Of a stretch of DNA of 64,000 nucleotides, positions 34,265-45,785 are shown one piece after another; the first letter of the stretch is position 1, and each line of letters begins with the position of its first letter. The DNA is taken from contig NC_057861.1 in assembly GCF_019393635.1 (NCBI RefSeq), positions 305,619,468 to 305,683,467 on the forward strand. Direction: 5' to 3'. Source of the DNA: Dromiciops gliroides. Taxonomy: Eukaryota > Chordata > Mammalia > Microbiotheria > Microbiotheriidae. The notes beneath the pieces were generated by a model. That model was not told where the DNA came from, did not search any database, and saw nothing but the letters and a program-made list of their open reading frames with translations. Made by a program: the position numbers and the translations under genes.

Positions 34265-34535
34265 TCGAATAAGATAATTATAATAGTACTTTGTACATAT
34301 ATAGTACTTTAAGATTTGCAGAATGTTTTACAGATATTATCTCATTTTATCCTCACAACAACCCTGAAAGTGCTCTTTTCAATCCCCATTTTAAAGATGA
34401 GGTAACTGAGACCTACAGAGAAGTTAATTTGCTTATAGTCACACAGCTAGATAGTGCCTAAGGTCAAACTTGAACTCAGGTCTTCCTGCCTTCAGGTCCA
34501 GTGTTGGATCCACTGTGCCACCTAGCTGCCAAGAA
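34265..34535 (-). mobile_element. MIR/THER1-type SINE, nearly complete, reverse
   Basis: TTATCTCATTTTATCCTCAC, AAAGATGAGGTAACTGAGAC, GTCACACAGCTAG and a head at CACTGTGCCACCTAGCTGCC lie in reverse order. Confidence 0.8.
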
Positions 34536-34644
34536 ATGATATAATGTCACAAAGCATTCAGTCCTATTCTCAATCATGTGGTTCCAAAATTTTAGTTTCT
34601 TAATCATAATGTTTTCTTTGTCTTGAACACTAAATATGTTTTTA

Positions 34645-34854
34645 CAGGGTGGGTCAAAAGTCATGAAGGGGTTTTAATATTTAATATCTCCTTTATTTTT
34701 TGTTTTTATTTTACAATGCCATAGCATCATCTATAGTATACATAGGAAATAAATTTACACTATGTGTGAAAAATCAAATCTCATAAATGCCAAAAAAATA
34801 AAGAAAAAAAATTTCAAAAAGTTACTAAAACATTGTGACTTTTGGCCCATCCTG
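34645..34854. mobile_element. mariner-type MITE, 210 bp
   Basis: Terminal inverted repeats CAGGGTGGGTCAAAAGTCA (left) and, inverted, CAGGATGGGCCAAAAGTCA (right) pair at 17 of 19 positions. TA dinucleotides at 34643-34644 and 34855-34856 are the Tc1/mariner TSD. The AT-rich interior has no coding capacity. It is inserted within the hAT fossil. Confidence 0.9.
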
Positions 34855-35067
34855 TATTTGTACCCTGTAATGTGTGAAGTCAGTTAGTTTTTGAAAAGAC
34901 ATCCACTAAATTCCTAATCTCTATAGCCATGTCAAATTACTTGTACACTCAGGTGAAAAAGATAATCAGTGAAGAGAATAAGCAATACTTTCTTCAATTT
35001 AAATAGATGAATAGTAAACATCATGGGGAAGCCACTTAACTTTTCTCTGTTAGAAGTGTAACATGCT

Positions 35068-35235
35068 GGGGCAGCTAGGTGGCGCAGTGGATAAAGCACT
35101 GGCCTTGGATTCAGGAGTACCTGAGTTCAAATCTGGCCTCAGATACCTGACACTTACTAACTGTGTGACCCTGGGCAAGTCACTTAACCCCAATTGCCCC
35201 ACAAAAACCAAAAAACCCAACCAAACAAAAAAAAA
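35068..35235 (+). mobile_element. tRNA-derived SINE
   Basis: Full copy in the hAT element, with TSD AGTGTAACRTGCT (one mismatch) at 35055-35067 and 35236-35248. Confidence 0.94.
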
Positions 35236-36480
35236 AGTGTAACGTGCTCACTACCTGTCTAGCTGTATAAGATGGTAAATAATCAACAGCTAGTGCAGCT
35301 TGATTTTATAAAATTCTTTTGACAGCTAATCTAACATGCTTTTAAGTTGTTGTGGCATTCTCTTTAGTGCCAAAACTTGTTTGTGTATTCTGTAGTATAT
35401 CCATAATGTATTCGTGTTTTTTTATGTGTTAAACATCACCCCCAAATTTCTCAGTCATTGATTTTGCTCCATCTGTGCAAATTGTACAAGAGAACAAAAT
35501 GATTTGTTTTTCTTCAAAGTATGAGTTAATTAGATTAAAAATGTCATCTCCACTTGTACATTCTGTTAACTGATAACAAAGCAGTATATTCTTTTCCACT
35601 TTACCATCAAGCAGATACTTTAAGAATATAATTAAAATTGCTAGTATCTAAACATCATTCATCTTATTAAATTTCAAAGCATAAATGTCACTTTAAAAAT
35701 TATTTCTATAGTAACTGATTCAACATCATCAGACATAGGCATCCAATGAGACACTATTATTAGAAACAGGTATCGTCTCTAGCTTCTTAATGGAATCATC
35801 TCCAAACATACAAGTGACAATCTCCTTGGCAAATAAAAAATTTAATTTTTCTGCAATAGTATAAGCTTCCACATATTTTTTGCAATTTGATAATTTACTA
35901 AACGTAAAATTTCAAACACTTTTCTACTTTCTTGTCTACTCAGTGAAATGGATGTATGATAATTCATATTTTCAAATCTTGTTTTTTCCATTTAAAAAAT
36001 CACCATACTTTCATATTCTGATTGTAAATGTCAAAGAAGAGAAAGTTTTAAGTTGCTATTTGAAAGAACTCCACAGATTGCTCATTGCTGCTATGAATAG
36101 TCAATATTTTCAAGAAACAAAAACTAAATTTGATATATTTTCAGTATATTTCCTATTTTCATGCTTTCTGTAATACAATTATCTTGAATATCTATACATT
36201 ACCTCTGAATTATGGTCTACCTATTGACTTTTATTTATTTCCTGAATCTGAAAAAATATTTTCATATTCCTCATTAACACATTTTTAATACTCTTTTTTC
36301 ATTCATTTCTGGTCTTTATACAACAATCCAGTGGGGCTGTTTTAATAAAAAACTCTATAAAATTTCATTTTTGTGCATGATATCCAGTAAATGTATTCAC
36401 TATCAGGACAATTAATGGAAATGTGTATTTCTCCAAGCGACTTTGTTTCATAACAATAAGTAGGCACTGGGACACACTCC

Positions 36481-37420
36481 TATAGCTAAACAGTGCCATT
36501 GCCAGCACTTACAGAGTCTGGTAGAGAAAGGTTGGTTAGGTATAACCAACGGACAAATATTAATAAATAGTTATTATAGAAAACATATACTTTTCTACTA
36601 CTAAGGACAAAGGTATTAAATGATAAATGTACTTTTTTTGCGGGGATATGGGGGTTAAGTGACTTGCCCAGGGTCACACAGCTGGTAAGTGTCAAGTGTC
36701 TGAGGCTGGATTTGAACTCAGGTCCTCCTGAATCCAGGGCCAGTGCTTTATCCACTGCACCACCTAGCTGCCCTGATAAAATGTACTTATGATGCAATTG
36801 TATATATTGTTTCATTTTTTATGATGTTTATACATAAACTAAGTTTTGTAAGGAAATAATTTCTTCAGATGTGACTTTCTTCTCTTCCTTCACTGGCATG
36901 CTGATACTGGCTATATATTCTCACAGAAACTTGAAAAGCCTCTAAATAGTAACATAAGTGGAAGATTAGTTTAAATTGGAAAGCAATGTTAAGACTTCAG
37001 TGAGATTCATTGTAATGTTTATTTGTGCAGAAATGCTTTTGAGGTTCTGTGAGCACTTCAGGATGACTTATAATGTACATGCCCTATGATCATTGTCTTC
37101 AAACACTATGACATTCGCACTGCAAAAATGTAAATGTAATATCTTGATCACTTGACTATAGAAATCATGAGGTATGACTACAGGGTGAAAAAGCGGCATC
37201 AGGGAGCTGCTCTAGTGCACTATGGAGAACACAGATGAGGGTATGTCTGACCATTTCTTAGGAATCTGTGCTCAAGTATCAAATCATTGCTTGGAAACAA
37301 TTTGATGACAGGCTGAAAAACGTCAAGAATATATTGCACTTACACGTGGTAAGAGTTTGATATAATCACTGCACAAACATGAAAATTTTTGTACATATGA
37401 TAATGGCAGAATCACTGCAG
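36481..37420. other. unassigned stretch with one SINE
   Basis: May include the 5' part of the hAT element, but no terminal repeat or BED-finger coding sequence could be recognised. No host gene supported. Confidence 0.35.
36635..36773 (-). mobile_element. tRNA-derived SINE
   Basis: Reverse copy with the TSD TGATAAATGTACTT at 36621-36634 and TGATAAAATGTACTT at 36774-36788 (one inserted A). Confidence 0.93.
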
Positions 37421-37440
37421 AAACAAAACAATAATGGTTC

Positions 37441-37588
37441 GGGGGCAGCTAGATGGCGCAGTGGTAAAGCACCGGCCCTGGATTCAGGAGTACCTGAGTT
37501 CAAATTCGGCCTCAGACACTTGACACTTACTAGCTGTGTGACCCTGGGCAAGTCACTTAACCCTCATTGCCCTGCAAAAACAAACAAA
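37441..37588 (+). mobile_element. tRNA-derived SINE
   Basis: Full copy with a perfect 17-bp TSD CAAAACAATAATGGTTC at 37424-37440 and 37589-37605. Confidence 0.96.
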
Positions 37589-38302
37589 CAAAACAATAAT
37601 GGTTCAAACATGCCTATGCATGTAAAATAATTGGGCAATTATTTACTGCTTTAAGTTGAAATTAAATACTTTTTAGTGAGAATTTCTCTGTCCATTGTTG
37701 GGAACCCCTAGGGGATTTTAAACCACTAAATCAGGGCCATCTTTTTAGAGCATAGATGGAATAGTAGGAACTTGAATATCTACATGGATAAAAACCAATC
37801 TAGTCAGGTCTCCCCTAGAATTCTATAGGGTTCTGTCCTGTCTGATATTTTTATTGGTAACTTGAATGAAAACATGTGACATACTTATTGAACTTGCAGG
37901 TAACCCAAAATTATAAATAATGGCTAATCCATTAAAAGAAGAAAGTCAATTTTCCCAAAGATCTTGACAGGAAAGAACAAGGAGCCCAAACTAAGAAAAT
38001 GAAATATAACAATAGCCTACATTTAAAGAATAAAGATCATTTAAATTGCCAGAGCATTTCAAGATTTACAAAGAACTTTTCAGGGATAATCAACTGGACA
38101 AGGGTTCATGTTTAAAAGATATGCAGTTTTGATTGGCTACAACCTCAACAAGCTCCACAGAAGGACAAGGCATTAAAAAATAACTCTTGGACTATATTAA
38201 TCAAAGCATAATGCCTAGGTTAAGAGAGTAATATTTTAGTCCTACTATTATCTGTTTTTGACCAACTACACTGGGAACTCTGGTTCCATTTGAAGAATCA
38301 TG

Positions 38303-38470
38303 GATTTTTTGTGTGTTTGTTTTTGTGTTTGTTTTTTTGTGGGGCGAGGGTTAAGTGACTTGCCCAGAGTCACACAGCTAGTAAGTGTCAAGTGTCTGAG
38401 GCCGGATTTGAACTCAGGTCCCCCTGAATCCAGGGCCAGTGCTTTATCCACTGCACCACCTAGCTGCCCC
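38303..38470 (-). mobile_element. tRNA-derived SINE
   Basis: Reverse copy with a TSD TGAASAATCATG (one mismatch) at 38291-38302 and 38471-38482 and a TTTG-rich tail. Confidence 0.93.
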
Positions 38471-38552
38471 TGAACAATCATGTTTTTAAGACATTTGCAT
38501 GTTGGACGATGAGCAGAGAAGGGTATCTGGAATGGGAAAAGGAAACTGTTTT

Positions 38553-38693
38553 GGGGGGTGGGGCAATGAGTGTTAAGTGACTTGCCCAGGGTCACACAGC
38601 TAGTAAGTGCCAAGTGTCTGAGGCCGGATTTGAACTGAGGTTTTCCTGAATCCAGGGCTGGTGCTTTATCCACTGAACCACCGAACTGCCCCC
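38553..38693 (-). mobile_element. tRNA-derived SINE
   Basis: Reverse copy with the imperfect TSD AGGAAACTGTTTT (38540-38552) versus AGGGAACTATGTTTT (from 38694). Confidence 0.9.
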
Positions 38694-39021
38694 AGGGAAC
38701 TATGTTTTAAGAACAATTGATAGAGATGAGGATGTTTAGAGTAGAGAAATAAAAGACTAAAATAGGGAAGTTGGGCATAACATTTCTTCCACAAGAAATG
38801 TGAAAGTGGGATGATTATTAGGATAATTATTAGTTGACATTTATATAGTATTTTAAGATTTATAAAGTATTTAAAATGCACATTTTACATATTAAAATAC
38901 ACATTTCATTTGTTATCAACCAATCCCATGAAATATAGTAGGTAGTAGAAACATGATTCTTGCTAGGACAAAATAAGAGAAGCAGATTTGGGCTCATTTT
39001 ATATTACAAATGTTGATTGAG

Positions 39022-39201
39022 GGGCAGCTAGGTAGCACAGTAGATAAAGCACTGGCCCTGGATTCAGGAGTACCTGAGTTCAAATCCAGCCTCAGACACT
39101 TGACACTTACTAACTGTGTGATCCTGGGCAAGTCACTTAACCCCCATTGCCCTGCAAAAAAAACCCAAAACAACAACAACAACAACAACAACAACAAAAA
39201 C
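39022..39201 (+). mobile_element. tRNA-derived SINE with (CAA)n tail
   Basis: Full copy whose tail has become a (CAA)n array (about 39170-39196). The TSD CAAATGTTGWTTGAG lies at 39007-39021 and 39202-39216. Confidence 0.94.
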
Positions 39202-39427
39202 CAAATGTTGTTTGAGAGTGCCACCCTACATGACCCTCTCAGATTGGCAGTGGCTGCAGTGTCTATTGTGGCACCCAATACCCTCCTTCACACTATCTGA
39301 ACAATTCATTCACCCTATTCTGCACTCATTCTAATAGTTCTTGGGGAGGGGGCAGGCTTTCCTTGGGTGGGCTATGAACATGACTATGTACTTATGTCAC
39401 ACTTGGGTTCCTAGGAGCAACCCTGGG

Positions 39428-39428
<1 letters not shown>

Positions 39429-39461
<33 letters not shown>
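39429..39461. repeat. (TG)n microsatellite
   Basis: Sixteen TG units. Confidence 0.95.
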
Positions 39462-39463
<2 letters not shown>

Positions 39464-39544
39464 TATGGATATATTTCTACTACTTACCACTATAGTACTG
39501 GTATGCTTTCCATTTAAAAAATAATCATAATAATGATAATTCCT

Positions 39545-40160
39545 TTTAAAATAATACTTTATATTTCCCTAACCATTTTTAGCATTTTTTTAAGTTTTGA
39601 GGTCCAAATTCTATCCTTCCCCCTTCCCTTCCCTGCTCCCTGATACAGTAAGCAATCTGATATAGTTTATGCATGTACAATCATGTAAAATATTTCCATA
39701 TTAGTCATTTTATACAAAAAGATTCAGAAAAGAAGAAATAAGGAAGGAAGAAAGGAAGGAAGAAAAAAGAAAAATATAGTACACACTAGTCTATATTCAG
39801 ATAACATCAATTCTTTCTCTAGAGTCAGATATAATTTTTCATCATGAGCCCTTTGTAATTATCTTGGATCATTGTATTGCTGAGAATAGCTAATTCATTC
39901 ATTCTTCATTGTACAATATTGCTGTTGCTGTATTCAATGTTCTACTGGTTCTGCTCACTTAATTTTGCATCAGTTCATATAAATCTTTCCAGGTTTTTCT
40001 GAAATCATCCTGTTTGTCATTTCTTATAATGCAATAATATTCCATCACAATCATATATCACAATTTGTGCAACCATTTCCCAACTGATGCGGATCTCTTC
40101 AATGTACAATTCTTATCTGCCACAAAAAGCTGCTATAAATAATGATAATTCTTAAACATA
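39545..40160 (-). mobile_element. L1 3' end, reverse, diverged
   Basis: AAGCAATCTGATATAGTTTA, ATCATTGTATTGCTGAGAAT, CAGTTCATATAAATCTTTCC and CCATTTCCCAACTGATG lie in reverse L1 order. Confidence 0.8.
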
Positions 40161-41034
40161 AACTCATTATTAAACAAGAAAGCAAAAGCAAGAATAATCA
40201 GAACATAGCCTTTACTCAATAGATGGCAAAAGAAGGAACAATTAAGATAACCTGCCTGATAATCTGGGCCACACTCTCATACCAATGCAAGTAATGTCCG
40301 TGGGGTATAGTGAGCACACACTTACAGAAACTAAGTAGGGAAGCACAGAAGTAGGGAAATCCATGTACCTAGAGCAACTCACAACTCTGGACTATAGGCC
40401 TTAATGCCCTTGGTCTCTTTAGGGAGTAGCTTACACCACATGTTACCTTCTAGGCAAAATTGCTTCTCTATTATTTGTTTCCCTTTTGGTCTATACAGCT
40501 CTTGTGCTAGACAAAGCTGCTTCTCTGCCATGGAAACAGTGTTAAGCTCTTTTAGTAATGAAACATTATTATACTCTCAATGAAACAACAGTCCTAAGCC
40601 TGGGTTTTGCAGCTTTCAAGATATATCCCCTTGGCTGATCACTGAAGCAACATTAAGCTCCTTAGGTGACAAGCTATCACTTAAGCTGGAGAATTGCAAA
40701 ACTCCTCAGTTGTGCCCTGTGGTCTCTGAGAAATTTATCCCCCTCAAACCAGATAGGGCAGAAGAGAGCAATGGAGCCAAGCCCATAAAAGGCTTCCACT
40801 CTCTCAGGTTAAAGTTTATAGGGCAATAAGCTTAGCCAACTTGTCTAATAGAAGCAGGATTCACTTCTCTGATGAGTATCCAGATGCTACAGAGCCTACT
40901 GGACTTTAGTCAGTTCTCTAAAGTAACACAGGTAGAAGCAGCTGCTCTTATCTCTGGATGCTCCTTTGCTGCTTTCAAGCAGCACAAGACAGGGCCTACC
41001 ATCAGCTTCTATATTTTTTAGATTAATTTTTTCA
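40161..41034. other. unassigned stretch, possibly an old LTR-type remnant
   Basis: About 870 bp with no gene. The composition differs from neighbours and nothing in it matches the L1 on either side. I cannot name a family. Confidence 0.3.
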
Positions 41035-41395
41035 ATTAACATGGATCTATTGTCTCTCTCTCTTACATTCATCTTCATAACTAAGAAAAATGAAAACAAA
41101 TGACCACATCGACCATGTCCATAAATGATTGTCTCATCCTATACCCCAAGCCCATCACTTCTCTGTCAGGAAACATCTATATCATTCTTCAATATTGACC
41201 CTCTGGAACCATGTTTGTTTGTCACATTAATCAGAGCTCTTAAGTCTGAAAATTCTTCATTTTTACAACCCTGGTGTTATATAAATGGTTCTCCTGGTTC
41301 TGATCACTTTGCTTCGCATCTGTTCATATAAGTCTTCTCTGGTTTCCCGGAGAGTGTCTCCTCCATAATTTCCTGTAGCAGAACAGTCCTTTATT
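41035..41395 (-). mobile_element. L1-related 3' fragment, reverse, highly diverged
   Basis: CTCCTGGTTCTGATCACTTT and TCTGTTCATATAAGTCTTCT parallel the reverse L1 3' region of 39545-40160, but with much more divergence. Confidence 0.4.
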
Positions 41396-41754
41396 ACAGT
41401 CACAAGCTTCTCTCCTTTAGCAGCTTCTTTGTCTTCTCATTCTCCTGACTTTTGGCTTTTCATTTTCTTTATCATATATACTTCCTCATTTGGTTGTGTC
41501 TAATGCCTTAAATCAGGGCCTCTTTATGGGTAGTGATCCATATCTATCTTAGATTTTAAAATGCCGGTCCACCATTCTATCAGGTATAGACAATATACAC
41601 ATTTTTCCATCCCCCAAACAACTTTTTATTTCTAGTTTGTCAGCTTTGCCTTTCAAAAATCCAAAATAGTCCTATGTAATTGAGCTGATAGATAATAATT
41701 TACTGTACCCACCTCCTCACTTTCTGAAGTGCCTTTGAGTTGGTTTCAAATATA
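41396..41754. other. unassigned stretch
   Basis: No gene or named repeat. Confidence 0.35.
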
Positions 41755-41905
41755 TCTGTTCAATATAACCTATATCAGATTGCTTGCTGTCTTGGGGAGG
41801 AAGGGGAGGGAGGGAGAAAAATGTGAAAATAGAAGTCTTATAAAAACAAATGTTGAAAACTATCTCTACATGTAACTTGTAAATAATAAAATACTGTTAT
41901 GAAAA
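41755..41905 (+). mobile_element. short L1 3' end
   Basis: AACCTATATCAGATTGCTTG, GGAAGGGGAGGGAGGGAG and AATAATAAAATACTG are the last 150 bases of the marsupial L1. Confidence 0.88.
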
Positions 41906-42344
41906 AAATAGAGAAATATATATTAGAGCCATAGATATGTATGTGTATGTGTATATATATTTATCTGTTCAATGCATTTATCTGAGAGTCAGCTTTTTTC
42001 TCAAGTCCCCAGAATTGCCTTAAGATGGTCTTCTTACATGACTTTCCTTTATCATTACCTTTCAGCAAATGTCTATATATAAAAGGCATAATATCTTACA
42101 TAAGGAAGAACTTTAAAATATTCAGTGCAGATCAAAAATGGAGAGAGTGTCTCCATGAGGTAGTAAGCATCCTATCAATGGAAGTGTTCCAGAAGAGGTT
42201 GATAGAGCAGATATATTTCAAAGATGGTGCAGGACAGGTTTCTGTATTGGGTGCAATAATTCACTTCTGCAATATATTTTTTGTATTCTTCCTCTACTGT
42301 TGCAGTCTTATCTGCAACTACTCTAGATTAGGTTCTCATTACCC
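41906..42344. other. unassigned stretch
   Basis: The plus-strand 107-codon frame at 42025-42348 has no recognisable domain, and I do not support it as a gene. Confidence 0.35.
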
Positions 42345-42662
42345 CTGACCAGGGGTAGTTAAGTGGTATAGTGGATCCAGTATAGGCCCTGATGTTGGGA
42401 GGGCCTCAGTTCAAATCTCATCTCAAACACTATCTTTGTGACCCGGAGCAAGTCACTTAACCCCAGTTGCCTTAAACATCTGGGGCCACCTCCAGTCATC
42501 CTGACATATATATTGCCACTGGACTCAGATGGCTCTGGAAAAGAGAATGAGGTTGGTGACCTTGCACAGCCTCCCCTCACTTAAATCCAATTCAGTGCAA
42601 GTCAAGACATCATCCTGATGTCATAGTCCTCTTTGAGAATGAAGGACAAACAACAAAAACAA
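42345..42662 (+). mobile_element. composite marsupial SINE, full-length
   Basis: A tRNA-like head (GTAGTTAAGTGGTATAGTGG) with a core like the WSINE/MIR type, then a 180-bp unrelated body (TCAGATGGCTCTGGAAAAGA, CATCATCCTGATGTCATAGT) and the tail GAATGAAGGACAAACAAC. The same tail occurs at 8403 (reverse) and 11886, which defines a separate SINE family with a probable LINE-derived tail. Confidence 0.75.
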
Positions 42663-42664
42663 CC

Positions 42665-43440
42665 CCTGACCTAGGCAAAGGCCTTGTTCATCCCCCACCT
42701 CAATTCTTCCTTGTCTCCCCATTCATCCTTGACACTGCTGTTGCATCTATCTTCCTAAATCATATATCTGATCATATTAACCCCTTCCTCTCTATGAAAA
42801 AATCTTCAATATTTTGGCAATGACTCAGCTTGGCATCCAAGACCTTATAAAATATGGTCCCAAATTTCCTTTTGGTCTTATTCCCATTCCACTTTCCCCT
42901 TCATATTTTTTTTTCAGGGCAATGAGGATTAAGTGACTTGCCCAGGGTCACAAAACTAGTAAGTGTCGTGTCTGAGGTCAGATTTGAACTCAGGCCCTCC
43001 TGAATCAAGGGCCAGTACTTTATCCACTGTGCCACCTACCTGCCCCTCTCCCCTTCATATTTTATAGGTCAGCTAAACAGGGCAACTGCTCTTTCCTTAA
43101 TATAACTTTTCTTTTCCCATCTTCACAGATTTTTGCACTATTCACTCCACACAGAATTCCCTCTCCCTCTTTCCTATCCTTAAAAGCCTAGTTCAAGCAC
43201 TGCCTGCTTCATGAAGCTTTCCCTGAGATCTTCCATTTACTGTAATCTTTATCTCCTCTGGACTCCTGGACCCCTTCATGGCTCCTGTCTTCTGACTCAT
43301 CACTCTCTACCTCTTTCCACAGGCATTTATGTTCTTGTAATTCTCTTCTTCTAGATAAAAAGTTCCACAAGGGCAGGACAATATCTTCACATTTTTCTCC
43401 CCAACAGTGCTTTGGCTCAGCAGCTTTTGACTATTTGAAC
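42665..43440 (+). mobile_element. L2 3' region
   Basis: Collinear L2 text: TTCTTCCTTGTCTCCCCATT, CTTGGCATCCAAGACCTTAT, then TTCATGAAGCTTTCCCTGAG, and AGTTCCACAAGGGCAGGAC near the end. A SINE splits it. Confidence 0.8.
42909..43049 (-). mobile_element. tRNA-derived SINE
   Basis: Reverse copy with a perfect 13-bp TSD CCCCTTCATATTT at 42896-42908 and 43050-43062, inside the L2. Confidence 0.95.
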
Positions 43441-44110
43441 TGAATGGAAACATTGGTTCCAGGGAAAGTCAGACTAAAGGAGAATTTGAATGAGCAGGGC
43501 AATTAGTTTAGTTCTTTCTAAACTTGTTACCTAATTTTGTTTCAGCTCTGGGATCATGGCTTCTTTCTCTTTGGCCAACTGAGTATTTGTTACTAGCATA
43601 TAGCCAGCCAAACCTCTATGGAGTAACCAACCAGGTAATATAATGAACTACAAAAACTTACCCCATCAGGAAGACATTAAAACAGTGGGCATTTGGGGCA
43701 AAAAGCAGGCCTTCACATGAGAAGTGTCTGGTCACAAAAAGGGGCAGCATTAAAACATTTTAACTAAAAGCTAAACAGAAGGAAGATAAGGAAGGTGTCA
43801 AAAAGGCCAAAATAGAGAGCAATTTGTTAAATCGTCTATCTATCCATCTGTAGGTAAGCTTACATATGTATATATACATTTGTATATCACAAAGTGTCTT
43901 AATGAGATGCAAAGTGTCACACAAATGTATATACATGAATATAAGCTTATCTACACACAAAGATATATGTGTAACTATGCATGGATATTATATTTGTGTA
44001 TATATACATATATACACAAAATAACACACTGCTTATAGTAGGATCTCATACTTTCTTGTGCAGTCTTCTTCCTTTATTGAGATGTTTATGATGGTTAATG
44101 ATTGAATTTT
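43441..44110. other. unassigned AT-rich stretch
   Basis: No gene. It contains the hairpin-forming segment at 43856-43948 and (TA)n-like runs near 43990-44020. Confidence 0.35.
43856..43948. repeat. imperfect inverted repeat (hairpin)
   Basis: The left arm from AAGCTTACATATGTATATAT pairs with the right arm ending ATGAATATAAGCTT, about 30 bp with a few mismatches and a 30-bp loop. The AT-rich arms make chance formation plausible. Confidence 0.5.
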
Positions 44111-44118
44111 TTTATAAA

Positions 44119-44188
44119 GGAAAACAACAACAAAAAAGAAGACCAAGGCACCTTATTTACTTTCCAATGCACAATAAAACAGTTTATT
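44119..44188 (-). terminator. candidate poly(A) site, minus strand
   Basis: On the minus strand there is AATAAA (plus-strand TTTATT 44183-44188), then room for cleavage at about 44155-44173, then a U/GU-rich element (TTTTTTGTTGTTGTTTTCC). These three parts sit in the usual mammalian order and spacing. It would end a transcript arriving from the ST8SIA3 side. Confidence 0.45.
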
Positions 44189-45009
44189 TAAAAACACCAC
44201 ATCCAATACTGTGTGTTTGGCACATGAGGCAATGTTGCAGGCACATTCATACTCAACAGTTATGTTTTGGAAAGATTCAGAGTGAATCATTAGTATTTTC
44301 TTTACAAGCTACAGTCACAATACACACACAGTTATCTCTACATAAGAAAGAGAGTCCTTGTTTGCCAAAATAACCAAATATTTACACACGTGTATATCAC
44401 ACTGCATCAGATATAGTCCAGCCCCATTGGCTACTTCATGCAGACCTCAAAATCTTAGTAGTGATGTGGGCACCAAGTGTCTCAAGGGTAATCTTGAATG
44501 CCAATCACCTGAAATGAGGCTCTGATCTCAAAGGGACTCGGGCTCTTCCAAATGGAAAAAGGCCTCCCAATGTGATGTAAAAGGATGAAATTCTCAGTGC
44601 CATTCTGCAATGTCTCAAACACCATTCTCAAAAACAATTCTCATGAACTGATGAGCTGCATGGTGTGATAATAGCAGCAAGACTTTCCCATTCATTGGCA
44701 CATTTCTTGTTCATTTCTTTAATAATTTACATTCATTGTTTTCCCACTCTAGATCTTTTGATACTGCTACCTAAAACTTTAAATGGAAAAAGAACACAAC
44801 AGTCCTAGAAACACTTCTTTTTTTCTAAATTCTTCATCTATGTAAGATATCCTCAAAAATGCTAAAAGTAAAGAAGCTAAAGAAAAGCAACACAAAATAT
44901 TATTTTCTTTTGTTTTCTGTCTTCTGTCCTCACAAAAAGGTCATCTTGGCATTCCATAAAAATAATAGAGGCAATGTGGTGAGATGAAATGAAAAGATAG
45001 TTCGTCTGG

Positions 45010-45190
45010 GAGTAATGTTAACTAGGTTTTAGTCCTGGCACTGCCAGGCACTAGCTGTGTGCCACTGAGCTACTCATTTAACTTATTCATCAATCTCATC
45101 TCTCTTGGACTTAGTTCCCTTATTCATAAAATGAGGGAGCTCACCAGATGATCTCTGCTGTTCCTTTCATCCTTGAACATTCTGTGATTA
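45010..45190 (+). mobile_element. MIR
   Basis: CACTAGCTGTGTGCCACTGA, then ATTCATAAAATGAGGGAGCT and CATTCTGTGATTAT. Confidence 0.75.
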
Positions 45191-45589
45191 TAGAAAAAAA
45201 AGTAACGCATCTCCTAATACAAATGAATTTTACAACAGCAACACATCTGCACCCAGAATTTCTTGACATGGATGGAAACAAAGTCCCTTCAACATGAATA
45301 GTTGAATACCATATATAGTTGGTGCTTAACAAATGCTAATTATATTTTACTGGATTTACTTTGTGATAACCAATATCTTCCAAGATACCCTCTGAATTTG
45401 CCCAGTGCTGTGACATGATGGAAAGAACTTCTAAGGGTTTTTAGCTCTTACTCAAGATGTCAAACTCAACTCTTTGGGGCACCTGGGATAGGATTCATGG
45501 AGGGAACTAATGATGTTATCTCCCCAATTTTTGTTTTCTTTGAGTCTAAGAGGAGTAGAATTGAGCATATTGAAATTTTAAGAGTATGT

Positions 45590-45785
45590 AATCCAAGCTG
45601 AGGTATCAAGACAGTTAAATAATGTAGTAGAACAAAAATTAGATGGGAAGCTTGAGTTCTAGCCCTTATACTGCCAGTTATGTGACCCCAGGAAAATCAT
45701 TTCACTTCAGGGAGACTTGCTTTTATTGTCTATAAAATGAGAAGTTTGAACAAGATAATTCATATGGTTCTTTTAGTCTCTAAAA
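45590..45785 (+). mobile_element. MIR, diverged
   Basis: GCCAGTTATGTGACCCCAGG followed by TGTCTATAAAATGAG. Confidence 0.65.

Larger units (their letters stand above)
33452..36480 (-). mobile_element. hAT DNA transposon, decayed, transposase on minus strand
   Basis: The left end CAGTAGTTTCCAATATTTTT resembles hAT inverted-repeat ends (CAGTGGTTCCCAAACTTTTT). Minus-strand translation of 35440-35900 gives transposase-like text: YTIAEKLNFLFAKEIVTCMF, KLETIPVSNNSVS, then TSGDDIFNLINSYFEEKQI and CTICTDGAKSMTEKFGG. The last, with its T-D-G-A motif, matches hAT (ZBED5/ZBED-like) transposases. The frame carries several stops and frameshifts. The right terminal repeat was not located, so that boundary is approximate. 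A MIR, a mariner-type MITE and a SINE are nested in it. Confidence 0.7.
37690..38930 (+). mobile_element. L3/CR1-type LINE, 3' part
   Basis: GGGTTCTGTCCTGTCTGATA (reverse-transcriptase end region), TTTATTGGTAACTTGAATGA, and later GATGAGGATGTTTAGAGTAG follow the CR1/L3 consensus in forward order. Two reverse SINEs interrupt it. No coding frame remains. Confidence 0.6.

Noticed and set aside
36486-36815. Frames containing ALDSGGPEFKSSLRHLTLTS, also seen at many other positions
   Set aside because: The phrase recurs wherever a SINE lies on that strand; it is the SINE read in one frame, not a protein family.
42025-42348. 107-codon plus-strand frame
   Set aside because: No domain, no splice or start context, and its end runs into a SINE.
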